Positions 44,639 through 57,105 of a stretch of DNA of 64,000 nucleotides are shown here, piece by piece. Positions within the stretch are counted from its first letter, which is position 1. The number at the start of each line of letters is the position of its first letter. Source of the stretch: Symsagittifera roscoffensis (Eukaryota > Xenacoelomorpha > Acoela > Convolutidae); assembly GCF_963678635.1 (NCBI RefSeq), contig NC_087065.1, positions 22,141,480 through 22,205,479 on the forward strand, given 5' to 3'. Made by a program: the position numbers and the translations under genes. The notes beneath the pieces were generated by a model, which worked only from the letters and a program-made list of their open reading frames with translations, had not been told where the DNA came from and did no database searches.

Positions 44639-47600
44639 CTGAAACAGTAATTTCAAAATATTTTTTTTTTTTGAAAAATCATTGCTCTAAAACGAGAGTA
44701 TTCGATCTCGCAGCGAACTTACAGGTTCAAAATACAATCTAGTTTGCAGGAAATTGTTAGCTTCTCAAATTTTCCATTTAGAACTTTTCAAAATCAGGAC
44801 TAGCGTATTCAAATTAAGGACATGGCTAAAAAATTATCAAACATTGTTTTAATGAACGAATGGAACGGTCCGGCCTAACAGTTATTTTCGTTTTTAGAAG
44901 TGAATTTTAGCAAGAAGAAAAACGTGTCTTTTGCAATAATTAAATGTATATCAGGTTATTAACTCTTCTGAATTAAACAAACTATCTATCAATCTCAACA
45001 ATTTTCAGCTGCGCAATTTAAAATGACACCACTATATGTAACGTCACATTTGACTGAAAGAGTTTAAGATTGGCTGTACATCAAGTTTCTATTTTAGTAT
45101 ATACGAGAGGTCACTGCGTGGAATGCGAGGTTTTAACAAACATCGTTCAAGAGTTTGAGTGCACAAGCGAGGTTTATCGAACATTATTCGCAAGATCGAT
45201 CGGTGATTTTTAGTGTGTCCAAAGCAAAGTTAAATTAAAAAGCATTCGAGTGGTGGTTTTTAGTATTTGCAAAACGAAGTTATATCAAAACTCATTAAGT
45301 GTCAGCAAAGCGAAATTTTATTGAAGATCATTCAAGATTGCAAGAAGTTGTCTTCACTGTGCTCAAAGCGAAGTTTTATCAATCATCATTCAAGAGTTCG
45401 AGAAGTGGTTTTCACTCTCAAAGCAAAGTTCCGTCAACACAGCGACTAAACGAAACTTTCTCGACACAGAGGCTAAGCGGAGCTTTGGATTACTTGTGAT
45501 ACAATGCAAGCGGCGCATTGAAAACTACCGACAGCAAAAGAGACAGAAAAACACAGAGGCGAAGCTGAGCTTCGCACCACTTGCAGAACACAAGAAAACT
45601 CCAAAAATCAAAAGATAATGTGTTTAAAACAAAAATTGAAAAACATTAATGAATTTTGTTGAAGAAATCGTAGTCTCAATATTCTGAAAAAAATGATTGC
45701 AATTGTTATAGAAGTCAATTACCTTCAAAACAAAACAAGGATTTGGGTTTAACTCCATCCAATTCTTTCTGATAACCAATAGATGAAAACGATAAAACAT
45801 TTCGGTCAAAAAATTGAGATACGATAATTCCTACTTACACTCAAAAACGGTTCATTAAATCTTGTAACAAAACAACCTGCATATCTAACCAGAACAGTCG
45901 GGGATAAAGGCCCTATCCGCTATAGTATAACATCAAAATGAAAAAAAAAAACGAAAAACAAAATATCAAAACATGAATACATAAATTACAAACAATTGCC
46001 ACAAAAAAAAACAAACAATCTGAAAAAAAAAAACTCTCAAAGCCTGTGAAAAAAACGCAATTACATGAAGAATTATCAGTTATGAAATTTATACGCAACG
46101 GTAAGAGAGCTAAATTACAACAACAGAAAAAACGCCAAAGAAGAAAACAAAAAACAAACATTTTTCAAAAATTTCGGCCAGAAAGAACCACACTCCTGGA
46201 ACTCGGGCAGATCTTCCCCGCCACATTCCTCTGTAGACAAAAAAATTGAGCCAACTTTGCGAAAAAAATCTATAAATTTTAAATTTTTTTGAAGTTTTTT
46301 CTATATCGATTTAGATCTAAAACGCACCAACCTAAACCTAAAACGCAACCTAACTAAATAAAATAAAACTAGTTTTACTCATATTTAGAAAAAAAATCGG
46401 AAACTATGAATACGAAAAAAGCTGAATAGTTATTTGCAAAAAATTCTAGCAGAAAGTTTCAAAAAAGTTTTATTTCTAACAGAAAATTTTGGCGCCTATG
46501 AAAACCAGAAAACCATGAATTATATTTGGCCTTATGAAAATGAAAAAATATCAAAAAATCTACCAAAAATACAGAACTTATTACCCGGCAAGTAAGCCGA
46601 CAAAAATTGGGTCGAAATCAATGAAGCCGATAAAAAAATCAACTTACATCTAAAAATCTTTTTCAGCTGTAAAAGTATTATCGCTTCCGTCATTGAAGCC
46701 AGCTTTTGAATCACCATCTTGGGTACAAATAGAGATGCATTTGAAGATGACCTAAGTTTAGTCATTCTGTGGAAAAAGTTGTTTAAGGGAAAAAAGTCAA
46801 GTACCCGATTGCAAAACTCTCACTTATCGCAAGGGTAAAAATACTTCAAACTGAAGTTTTGTTTGAAAAAATCGAATTCAGACCAACAATCGAGAAATAA
46901 CACTACCAGAATTAAACAAGCGTTGGGTATTAACCGAGGGGCTACAAGTCCCAAAATTCGTGGGTAGACGCTCATTAAACCGAAAACAAAAAACTGCCTT
47001 CAGAAATTTTCGTTATAAAAAAAAATTAAGCGATTAAATTTCAAAACTTTGAACTTTTGCAACACAACCGACCTGAATTACTATTTATTAACATCCTCAG
47101 TTTTTGCTTTTCGACCGTCACAAAATAAGTTGAATTAGCCAAGAAACAAGCCGAAACAAGGCTCGAATAAAGCCCTTAAGCAAAGAAAGGAAAAAACTAA
47201 GTCAGGGGTAAGAAAGTACAGGATTAAATCAAAAAACACTTGCAACTACAGAGAAAAATGCTTATAAGAAAAATCTGTGATATGGCAACTAAGCTGATAC
47301 AATTTAAGCAGATAAACAAGAGGCGGTCAATGCAATGCTTTCTCGTTTTTTTTTCGATTTCATACATACTGAAAACAATAAAAGGACCCCAGAATAAAGA
47401 AGGTAACCGCATTACCTCAAAGCCAATTGCAAAGGATGCTAGAAATTGTTCAAGTTCACTAAAAAAGCACGTTCAATATGTAACAAAAAATGTTTGCGGT
47501 AAAAAAAGTCTAGTTAATCATTCAAAATTTCAAGAGGTGGTTTTCACTGAGCTAAGCAAAACCTTATCTGAATCTGCAATTCAAGCTTAAGTGGTGGTAT

Positions 47601-47754
47601 TTCAAAGTTAAGTTGTGACATGACAAGTTTGCAGAGTTGCAGTAGATTAAAGCTCACGAAGTTTAACAAAGTTGTTACAATTATTTGCTGTAAACTTTTT
47701 TCAATCTATGTTAACCGTTTGAGATGTTCAGTGAGGAACATAGATGCAACTTAC
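44639..47754 (-). other. ABCA intron of 3.1 kb with tandem repeats
   Basis: AT-rich. It holds the 45130-45500 array and the palindromic word GCGAAGCTGAGCTTCGC near 45561. No other exon was found in it. Confidence 0.6.
45130..45500 (+). repeat. Degenerate tandem array, unit about 65-70 bp
   Basis: About five units with AAAGCGAAGTTTTATCAAT and CATTCAAGAGTTCGAGAAGT, then GGTTTTCACT. A weaker relative is near 47510-47600. Short ORFs across it are by-products of the repeat. Confidence 0.6.
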
Positions 47755-48109
47755 CGTCTAGCTTTTGGATCCATTCCGCTAGTCGGTTCATCCAAGAATA
47801 TTATCAGCGGATCCCCTACAAGAGCAATTGCAGTCGACAACTTCCTCTTATTGCCCCCACTCAGAGTTCCACATTGCTTATTCCTGTACTTACTCAGCCC
47901 CATTTTCACAATGCAACCATCAACCACTTGGGCCACGTCTTGGTTCTGGATGCCGCGGAGCCTCGCATAGAGTGCAACGTGTTCCCGCACTGTGAGAAGT
48001 GTGTCTAGTGCGTCGAATTGTGGCCCAACCTTCTTCCGGGCACTGTTTAGTTCCGTGCCAATGTCGTGGCCCCCAATTATGGCTACACCGCTGCTTGCAA
48101 TGTCATCTC
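47755..48109 (-). CDS. ABCA transporter, NBD2 Q-loop to Walker B exon
   Basis: An exon of 355 bp: acceptor TAATTTTTAG, phase 1 at its start, donor GTAAGT at 47754 leaving two bases (phase 2). It encodes [10 protein letters not shown], the Q-loop region [19 protein letters not shown] and the ABC signature [19 protein letters not shown]. The Walker B motif is [14 protein letters not shown] with catalytic Glu and D-loop Asp. The signature form [10 protein letters not shown] is characteristic of subfamily A. All catalytic residues are intact and the phase fits the flanking exons exactly, so there is no sign of decay. Confidence 0.9.
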
Positions 48110-48366
48110 CTAAAAATTAGCATCTGCTGATTTACGATCTTTGCATTATTTTTTTTGAGCCCTCAGTTTTTATCCAGTTTTTCAAGAGCCAATGGAATAC
48201 GCTCCTAATTTAGAGCTCAGTTCATGCAATACAAGATATTTTATCATTACAAAATGTCTAATACAGCAGAGGGCTTTTGCTAACAAATAAATCATTTGAT
48301 TTATAAAAACTTGAAAATTATCATCTGTTTTTGACCCGCATCTCATCAAGCTTAAGCCTTTCTAAC
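48110..48366 (-). other. ABCA intron, 257 bp
   Basis: A short intron between two in-phase exons (donor GTTAGA, acceptor TTTTTAG). Nothing else seen. Confidence 0.8.
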
Positions 48367-48531
48367 CTGTGAGAATGTTGAACGTGGTAGTCTTTCCTGC
48401 CCCGTTGACCCCAAGTAGTCCGAAGCACTGTCCTGGGGGCACTGAAAAGCAGAGGTCCTTCACTGCCACAAACTTCCGTCCATACTTCTTCCTCAGTCGT
48501 TTCACCACAACTGGGTCATTGTCACTAACAC
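48367..48531 (-). CDS. ABCA transporter, NBD2 Walker A exon
   Basis: An exon of 165 bp: acceptor ATTTCTCTAG, phase 1, donor GTTAGA at 48366 (phase 1). It encodes [26 protein letters not shown] and Walker A in [16 protein letters not shown]. This is the ATP-binding start of the second nucleotide-binding domain. The four ABCA exons joined give 548 residues plus a split first codon, without a stop. No exon for the preceding transmembrane domain was found upstream. Confidence 0.9.
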
Positions 48532-49355
48532 CTAGAGAAATAAAATGAACCAATGGTTGCTTCAATATACATTTACTTTTAGAGGAAACTGTTTCTTTCA
48601 AGTTCAGCACGGGGGGGGGGGCAGCGGAGCTTTGCAACACTTGCGATACAACATAATCACAGCATTGCAAGTGAGCGAATAAAAATGAGACACGTCGAAC
48701 AAAATGTTTTACACAGGCGAAGCTGAGCTTCGCACCACTTACGATACACAACAAGTCAGAACATCGAAAAAAAAAAATCGAAAGTGTCGAAAAAACTAGA
48801 TCTACCAAAATGAATAAGACTTAGCTTCGAAACAAACACATGCCAGGACAATAGAATGTGAAATTAGCATCGGAAGATAATGTACCCAGCGGTAACAACG
48901 CCGAAAACACCTTGTCACAAACCCACTGAGCCGCAAAAAATCACAAGACTTATAAAAAGTTATTAAGTCGCCCTCACCCTCAAAGCAAAGACACGCACAC
49001 ACGAACTTTTTTCGCTCGTCGAAAGACGCAATATGAGGCCAATAAGCCGATATTATATAGGCCGAAAATTATCAAGCCGAAAAAAAAGAAAATAAAAAAA
49101 CAAAAAAGCCGAGAAAAAAATTGTTGACATGAAAATGAACTATAATTTCCAAAGATTTTAAGCATTTTGTGCAATCCAGAGGTGAGCATAAAAAATCCAA
49201 TCGGGACTCCAATCAAATGCCTAAGAAATACTACTCGACCAAGTAATGGGGCTTGGAAGTTATCAAGATTTCAAAAAAGCAAGGTCAGTTTCTCAAAGAT
49301 TTCTGACAAAAATTGTTCAATGTTAGACCACTCCGTTCGACCAGTCAAATTTCAC
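48532..49355. other. Upstream of the first visible ABCA exon; no exon found
   Basis: It contains a G-run (48611-48621) and two copies of the dispersed word CGAAGCTGAGCTTCGCACCA or a variant (48640, 48716). Minus-strand ORFs here lack ABC-transporter features. The large duplication begins at about 49356. Upstream ABCA exons must lie beyond that block or have been lost. Confidence 0.5.
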
Positions 49356-50025
49356 CATAGGTATCTTCAACTAAGTTGTGCAAATATCAATTTAATTTTA
49401 ACTCTAAATCAGGTTATGTTCAATTAGTCATTCCCAAAATTTTTATTTACTCCTGCGATAAGCAAGGTTGTTGCAAACGGGTACTAGACTTTTTCTCGTA
49501 AACAACTTTGTCCGCAGGACTGATCTGGACGTATGTACTCACCTCTACCTTGTTCTATTATGTATACTACGAATTTCTTAGCACCCCGGGCAACATAGCC
49601 TGGAGGTAACGAATATTCCTGGTACGGCGACGGTCCTGGTTCAAATCTGACCAGGACCTGTTTTTGTTCAATAGGGAAATATTCTGTTTCATATAAAATT
49701 GGCCAATTATTTGTCTGCTTATCTGTTGTTGGCTTGGCTGTTCTCTTTAATGTTAATTTTAGTGTTTAATCTACGCCTAAATTTTGTAATTTTACTTACC
49801 TTGACTTTGTATTTCCTTTGTTTTTTTTGTTTCGCCGAAAAAGATCTTCGGTCAAAACTACTTCGGCCTATTTTTCCTCGGCTTAATGACCTTATTTTTA
49901 GCCATTTCCATATGATAAGTTATCGTCCTCTGAAAACAGAAATTTTGATTTGTTCAATTTTTTTTGAATTTTTTGGAATATTCTCGAAAACTACCCTTCC
50001 ATGCCCGAGATTTTGGGTTTAATTC

Positions 50026-50770
50026 TCTTAAGGGGTTTCGAGTAGCGCATTTACTTATGCAAATAAGCCTCTCAATTCTTTTACTCCAAAAGTTTTCGCC
50101 TTCGGAGAAGTAAAAATTTTTATTTTATGACCGTTTTTTCACAAAAAGCTATGAATCTTGTTATCGTCAAATTTTTGATGTTGTTGGCCGTTTTTTGGAC
50201 TGTTATCGCTAACTATCCTGCTACATCTAAAACTGTAGGTTTAATCAAATGATGTTGATGACAGTTTTGATTATGTGACAGTTTATTGACTTCACGCGAA
50301 AACTACTGGTCCAATTCTCAATCAATAAACCCAGCTTTGGAAATGTTTTCTGCTTAAGGCCATAACGTGCTGTTTGCAAACTACCAATTGTGCCCAGCAA
50401 ATTGGAAAGTGAAATCTCTTAAGGGGTTTCGAGTAGCGCATTTACTTATGCGAATAAGCCTCTCAATTCTTTTACTCCAAAAGTTTTCGCCTTCGGAGAA
50501 GTAAAATTTTTTATTTTGTGACGTTTTTTCACAAAAAGCTATACATCTTGTTATCGTCAAATTTTTGATGTTGTTGAGAGTTTTTTGGACTTTTATCGCT
50601 AACTATCCTGCCACATCTAAAACTGTAGGTTTAATCAAATGATGTTGATGACAGTTTTGATTATGTGACAGTTTATTGACTTCACGCGAAAACTACTGGT
50701 CTAATTCTCAATCAATAAACCCAGCTTTGGAAATCTTTTCTGCTTAAGGCCATAACGTGCTGTTTGCAGA
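50026..50770 (+). repeat. Tandem duplication joined by a 41-nt templated insert
   Basis: A unit beginning CTCTTAAGGGGTTTCGAGTA occurs at 50026-50375 and again at 50413-50770; copy 1 has a single unit (9489-9840). Between them, 50376-50416 is identical over 41 nt to 52215-52255 (and close to 53535-53575). Confidence 0.75.
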
Positions 50771-50935
50771 AAAACTTGGAAAGTTTTGAACGTTTTTTAA
50801 AATTTTTGGCCGTTTTTCGGAAATTTTTTGAGATTTGATATACTTTACGCAATCAAAACTGAGATGAAAAGTTCCATCGAAATAAGAGGTTGCGATAATT
50901 GTTTCTGCAGAAGCAGCGGTTCTATAGTTTTTTGA

Positions 50936-53900
50936 AAGAGATTTTTATTATCTCAAAATTTATCTCTCTTCTGGCTTATTTTAGTAGAACCAACTTAGGC
51001 AAAGTCCAATTTTTATAATCTTACTGTTCGTGCCGAATCAGTATTGAAATTTCATTCGTTTTCAAACACGTACCTCTAGCTTTAGCTGGGCTCTTTGTTT
51101 TTTTTATCGAGACAAACGAAAATTTTGTTTCTAGTCTTTTTCATTATCTAAAAAAATTTTTCGACTTATTTTATGTTTGTGTTGCATCGCATGTGGTGTG
51201 AAGCTCCGCTTCGCCTCTGTGTTAATTATACCGTTGATGGTGTGACCTCCCGGCGATAGAGAAAAATCCTTTTGGGTCGCTAATTTATTCCAAGCTTCTT
51301 AAATTCCCATCTCTACTCCAATCCCGACCTTTTAGCCATCAGGGGAACGTAATTCGTTTATTAGGGGTCAAATTGGGCCAAAAAGCCAGCTCAGGGGAAC
51401 CAAGTAAATATCCCGTTCATTCAGTTTATTTAAGAGACCTACTTCCCATGCTACGCTTCTATTACTAGTGATTTCCTCTAGGACTACTTTTCTTTCAAGG
51501 TTCGAACATGTTTTGGACTCGGGCGTTTGTGTACTTTACTTCTTGTCGTCTTTCTTAGTGAATACCTAGCGACGAACACCTCAATAATCCTAGCTATACT
51601 GCATGCATTTTTCAAGGTAAATGGAATGTTGAATTTGCAATCGAGGGAGTACTTTTTTGAGGGTTAAATTTATCAAACGCTTCACCCATCATTCCATCGC
51701 AATCTCTAGGAAGGTTCTTCTAAGCAACCCAACTATTCCCTTTCCCAGAAAATTGTTCCTATTCAGTTTTCCTATTTCTTGTGCTTTAAGGTGTTTGAGA
51801 GTGTTCTAAGCCCACCTAACACTAGTTGATTTAAATTGATCAAAAATGATTTTTATTAGATTTTGAAAATTTTACGTTTCGGAGGGGTATTATATCTATA
51901 TTAAGTTTCACTGAGGTTTTATAATTCCTGGTTTTTCTTTCCGCTCCGATGTTACAAAAAGGTTTCCTTGGTTAACTGATAAGTTTGATCAAAAATAATT
52001 GGGAAAGCTGTCGGCAGCTCCATCAAGTGTACCAAAGTGTGGGAGCCTTTAAGATGAAGAAATTGTGGGAGACCTAGAGTCCTTCTCCGGCTAGAAAAGA
52101 GCAACCAACCTAAAAGGACCTATTGGCCCCAAAAAAGTAATCTGAGACTATTGAATCTGAAATCCCATTTAAGTTATCTGTTTTTTTTGCGAGAAAGAAG
52201 TCCGACCGTTCAGAGCAAACTACCAATTGTGCCCAGCAAATTGGAAAGTGAAATCGCAAAATTTTGGGTGAAGTAATTCGTAGGTTCAAAATTTTTGTGT
52301 CATACGAACTTGTAGTTATATAATAGCCTAAGGTTTTTAGAAAAAACTTGAACCTAGAGTTGTAGCTGGAATTGCTGATTTCCGACGTCCCAGATTTTTT
52401 GATAGGAAGTTCGCAGTGTCTTGAATCTTAATCCCTGGGACCATAGAACTCTTAGTTTTTTTCAGCGTTCTAAGGTAGCCAGACACCAGCAGCAAAAGGT
52501 TGAATAATGCCGGTATAAGTTTCACTGAACATTGGTTGAAAAAGTTCGGACGACTTAGTTTTTTTTTCTCCGATAGATGTTAAACGTACAAAGTTTTTCA
52601 TCCTACTAAAGTTTTTCACCCTCTCAAGGCTTTTTATCGCTCAGTGCAGTCAAGGGAACACTCCTAGGAAGGTTCATTCAATCCAATCATTGGTTTCACC
52701 CTTCCAAAGATTTTTGAAATCCGTTTTTGTCTTTTTGTTTTATCGGTTTCGATTCTTAGGCGTTTCCTGCGATCAGTTTTCTGAGATCATCGAACACTAG
52801 CCGCACTAAATTGAAAATTAAATAAAAATTATAGTAAAAAATGAAAGTTTCAATTTTTTGTAGGGTTAATATAACCCTCTCAAGGGTTTTAACTCTCCTT
52901 AAGATTTTTGAAAATTTTTCCCCTTTTGCTCTGTCTGTTGTTTGAAAACCTGAAATGTGAACCTGAGATCGCATGGCTTTGGCCATTTCAAATTGGTGGA
53001 ATTAAAAAAAAACGTTCACCTTTGAGTTTTTTAATTGCATCTTTTTGAATGGTTGTTGGTTAACGGTTCGTTTTTGCAGTTGTGATTGCCTAAAACTGGT
53101 GGCACCGGCTCTAACTAAGAGCGGTGTTTAGAGTACCACGAGCTAAGTTTGTTCGTGACTGGCGAAGCACAATAGGATAAAATAAAAAACCCCTGCAATT
53201 GTAATCAAGATTTCTTACCTGTTAGCGGTCAAGGGCAACTTCTGTTCGAAGTTGTTTTTTTTTCCTTTTCGCTCAGATGTTTGCAAAAAGATCTCTGGTT
53301 TATTGATAACTTTGATATCAAAAACAATTGAAAGCTGTCGATAGCTCAATCAAGTGTACCAAAGTGTGGGAGCTTTTGGAGATGAAGGTTTGTGGGAGAC
53401 TTTGAGTCTCTCTTTGGCTAGAAGTAGCAATTAACCTAATCGGAGCTATTGGCTCAAAATTGTAGTGAGACGATTGAATCTGAAATCCGATTTTAGTTAT
53501 CTTTTTTGTTCGCGAGAAAGAAGTCCGACCGTTCAGAGCAAACTACCATTTGTGCCCAGCAAATTGCAAAGTTAAATCACAAAATTTTGGGTGAAGTAAT
53601 TCGGAGGTTCAAAAGTTTTGATATCATACGAACTTGTAGTTATGCAATAGCCTAAGGTTTTCAGAAAAAACTTGAACCGAGAGTTGTAGCTGGAATTGCT
53701 GAATTCCGACCTCCCAGATTTTTTGATAGGAAGTTCGCAGTGTCTTGAATCTTAATCCCTGGGACCATAGAACTCTCAGTTTTTTTCATCGTTCTAAGGT
53801 AGCCAGACATCGAGAGCAAAAAGCTGAATGATGTTGGTGAAAGTTTCACTGAAAATTGGTTGAAAAAATGAGGGCGATTTAAGTTTTTCTCCCCTAGATG

Positions 53901-54735
53901 TTAACCCTACCAAAGATTTTTTTAACCTTCACAAAGCTTTTTATCGCTCTCAAGCTTTCTCTCAATCAGTGCAGGTGCAGTCAAGTGAATATCTCTTTGA
54001 AGGTGACATTGATCAAATGCGTGTTTTATCCCTCCTTCGGATTCTCTAGGAAGATTTATTCATTTTTATGCAACTATAGGTGACTTCTTTGGCGTAAATT
54101 TTTTGGTAGAAGAATTGTTCGACTAAAAGGGCTCAGGATATAAGTTTTGCATACCTTTTTCAAAGTTTGAACTCTAAAATACACAAACGTTTCAGGCTAA
54201 AAAATTTTGGAACAAAGATTAAAATAACTTTTTTCAAACATAAGAAATCTTACCCTTAACTGTTCACTAAAACAACCATTACAAATTGAATCCCATGGTT
54301 GTTGTTGCTTGTCATCAAGCTTCTCGGTTTCTCGATAGTCTGACCAGTAGCCTGAATCGTTTGATTATTCTTCGAAGATTTTACCGAATTTTTAATTGCT
54401 TCACCCACGCTTCAATCGTTTTGAAGTTACGTTTTGAACACAGACGTGAGGAAAAGTTGTTCGCATTTGCTCAATATTTAAGTTTCTTAGAAATTTTTAA
54501 AAATTATTTCGTGAATTAATTTTCAGAATTTTTTATCGATAATTAATATTTTTTTAAGTTGTAAATTACTTACTGAATTAAGTAGTCAAAAATGAATATT
54601 GGGAAGGGAAGAGTGAACTGTGAGCAACTATGTGTATGCAATTTCTTCAACAATCTAGAGAAAATAATGACCGACCATTCTTAAAAGTTCTAGAGTAATC
54701 TAGAACATTTTTGCTCCTTTCCGCGACCAAGCTCA
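50936..54735 (+). repeat. Copy-2-specific 3.8 kb with two 1.3-kb tandem units
   Basis: Absent from copy 1 at 10018/10120. Two diverged units of about 1.3 kb run from about 51940 to 53265 and 53266 to 54100. Shared words are CAAGTGTACCAAAGTGTGGG, AGTCCGACCGTTCAGAGCAA and TTGATAGGAAGTTCGCAGTG. A minus-strand 62-codon ORF is present in both units (52525-52337 and 53849-53661) with similar sequence, but I recognise no family. The word GAAGCTCCGCTTCGCCTCTG near 51199 is the inverted form of the repeat seen in the ABCA introns. Confidence 0.7.
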
Positions 54736-55896
54736 CCCCACACGATTTGCCTATTTTACAGTGAATATCAAGTTTACCTAAATTTCAGGTTTTTTATTGA
54801 TCCCTTTGTCACGCCGCGCCCAAAAGTAACACTATTTTGCAAAAACACATGAAAAAACGGCTACTGCACACCAGCTGGCTATCCTTATTAATATTTCATT
54901 CTGATTGATAGGTTTTTAAATTACCCACACCGCATATCTACTCATTCTAATGGTTAAAAAATTGAAATTAGAATGGACAGTTTGGAAGATGAATCGGGAT
55001 TGAGGGAGACCCAGAATTTCTTTTCGGCTAGAAAGTAGCTTTTAAACCAGAATTGATGGTTGTTCCGACCATTGAAAATGGGGAGGAACTTTATAGTCGG
55101 GTGTGTTTTAGTTTGTTTTCTTTTTGTTTTCCTCGCTAAATCAGGTACCACAATTAATGATCGGACTGGTTTGAGTGATCAATCCAATTAAAGCCCTTTC
55201 AGTCGTTATTCGAACGACATAAGTTCAAAATTTCATAATGTCGAGAAAAAACGGTTTGAAATTTTTGGTTTTTGGTCTAGTTTTGAGCAAATAAGGTGAC
55301 CGTGTATGCTTGCAATAGCTTATTTAAGCTTTATTTAGGCCGTGAAAACTTAGTTTTACTCAAGTTAAGGTAGTTTTCGGAGTTTTTTAGAGCAATTTTG
55401 GGAATCAGATTTTGAAAATTCAAAAAGTTACTGCAAAAAAATTTGAAAAAAAAATCTTCAAAAATTGTTTTCCAATAGACCTATTAACTATGATTCTCAA
55501 ATATACCTAAATTTTATTTTTGCAGAATTTTTTATCATGACACCATTTTGAAATAATTTTTTTTGTTTTTTTTTAAGACTGGTCGTAACATTCTGTGCTT
55601 CGTGCACAGTAACTGGCTATCTTTGTTTCTATTTATATTTGCTTCTGAAACTACGTAAATTAAAGGAGCAATTTACTGTTTACTAAATAGATAATTCAAG
55701 GTGGAATAAGTAAAGAAAATATAGCTACAGTAATCACTTGAAGCGCACAAGACACTTTGTTAATTTTTTTTTACAGCAAGTTACTATTATTTTGCATCAA
55801 TGTTTACAAAGGACCAAACGCTCTCGTTCGGAGAGGAATCGTATTTCAAAACGCAAAAACCTGCGGTAACAGACATCAAATTCCATTGATTAATGC

Positions 55897-56165
55897 GGGG
55901 TTTAGGAAATTAGACGACAAGCAAATTAGACGATCAGAAAATAACGAAATTTAGATAATAACTTGCGTGAAATTTGTATACAGACTTAAATTATCTTTTG
56001 GCTGAGTAAATACTGGTTGTCTAATTTAGACAATAACTTGCAAGTAAATTGCGTGAAGCTTGTTTACAGACTTAACTTAAGTTTTGCCTGAGTAAATACT
56101 GGTTGTCCGTAAGTTCCGTTTCTGTACGGTCGTCTAATTTCTTGTCGTCTAATTTCCTAGGCCCC
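55897..56165. mobile_element. 269-bp MITE with GGGG...TAGGAAATTAGACGACAAG ends
   Basis: Terminal inverted repeats of about 36 bp begin GGGGTTTAGGAAATTAGACG and GGGGCCTAGGAAATTAGACG (the latter as the complement of the right end). The flanks are identical, GATTAATGC (55888-55896 and 56166-56174). Copy 1 has one GATTAATGC and no element, so this is an empty-site proof of insertion after the duplication. The inside is two diverged units of about 90 bp ending TGAGTAAATACTGGTTGTC. There is no ORF. The 9-bp target duplication (7 bp if the ends are read as CGGGG) suggests a Mutator-like or unknown superfamily. Confidence 0.9.
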
Positions 56166-56652
56166 GATTAATGCATCTAGCTCCAGCTAATTTCATATTT
56201 GACAAATGTTCGTTATCACATTTTGTTTTCATATTTTTTCACATCGTTCTTCAGAGAGACGCACAGAATTATTGGTTTATCAAATTCTAATCTACTAACA
56301 ACCATTGTTGAGTTCTTAAAAACGTACACTAATTTTTAACGTGATGTTGTATCATAGCACTATCCTAATTGGCGTTCCTGCGCTCATAATTGCGAGTATA
56401 TTGCAAGAGGAGAGAAATTAAAGGTGTTTTGTTTAATTGTCGCAAATTTGCTGCCACTAGTCGTTTCGCTGTGGTCTTATCGTGCAAGGCCGGGGACTAT
56501 ATGCTTTCTGCAAAATCCTAAGGGCTAAGTCTTGGCAAAGTTTAGAGACCCTTATGTTAGGATTTTCTTTGAATATAGGGACCCACCCTTAGGAAAATTT
56601 CCCAATTAAAATACTACTGGTTATCTACTAATTGCTATTTAACTTTTGTTAG

Positions 56653-57105
56653 CTCCCTCAAGCTGCAAACGGCTGAAACAAGCAGGTGATAAAAAGAGTT
56701 CAATACAAGAACATTTGATCCGACCTCCAGTATCTGAGGAGAGCCAAACAGTCAAACAAGAGGAATTAGACAAAAGCGCTAATGATAAAGACGACGATGA
56801 TATAATTTGTATAAAAGAAGAAGCCAGTCCACTAAATCATTTTCTAGAATTAAGCAGTAGTGGTGTTGACCAACTGCGAGTAGGAACAACAACAGCTATT
56901 GATCCATACGAATCTTCGGAAATAATTCCCGGCTTGTTTAGTGAGATTCCATCGTTCGTTTCCAATGAGAATCATTTGGGCTTTGGTATCAATTGGGAGC
57001 AAGAGCTTGATTTACGACCAAGATGTCAAATAAGTTCATTTACTGATGATGCTTGTGGGGCGCAGCCACAAGTAGGAAACTCAAACGGTGGGCTAACGGA
57101 AACCG
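56653..57105 (+). CDS. BTB-ZF-type acidic linker exon, copy 2
   Basis: 453 bp with the acceptor (TTTTGTTAG) and donor (ACCG, then GTAAGT) intact, phase 1 at both ends. It differs from copy 1 at 14 bases: 10 change the amino acid (three Glu to Lys, His to Gln twice, Pro to Leu, Asp to Asn, Gly to Ser, Ala to Thr, Lys to Glu) and 4 are silent. The SUMO-type VKQE and IKEE tetrapeptides are kept. No stop has appeared. The acidic run is weakened by the Lys changes. Whether this copy is transcribed depends on a promoter and BTB exon that the window does not show. Confidence 0.7.

Noticed and set aside
48980-49216. Hydrophobic minus-strand ORF as an upstream ABCA transmembrane exon
   Set aside because: It has no in-phase donor to 48531 and no ABCA-like residues. 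It is low-complexity Phe/Ser sequence from an AT-rich intron.
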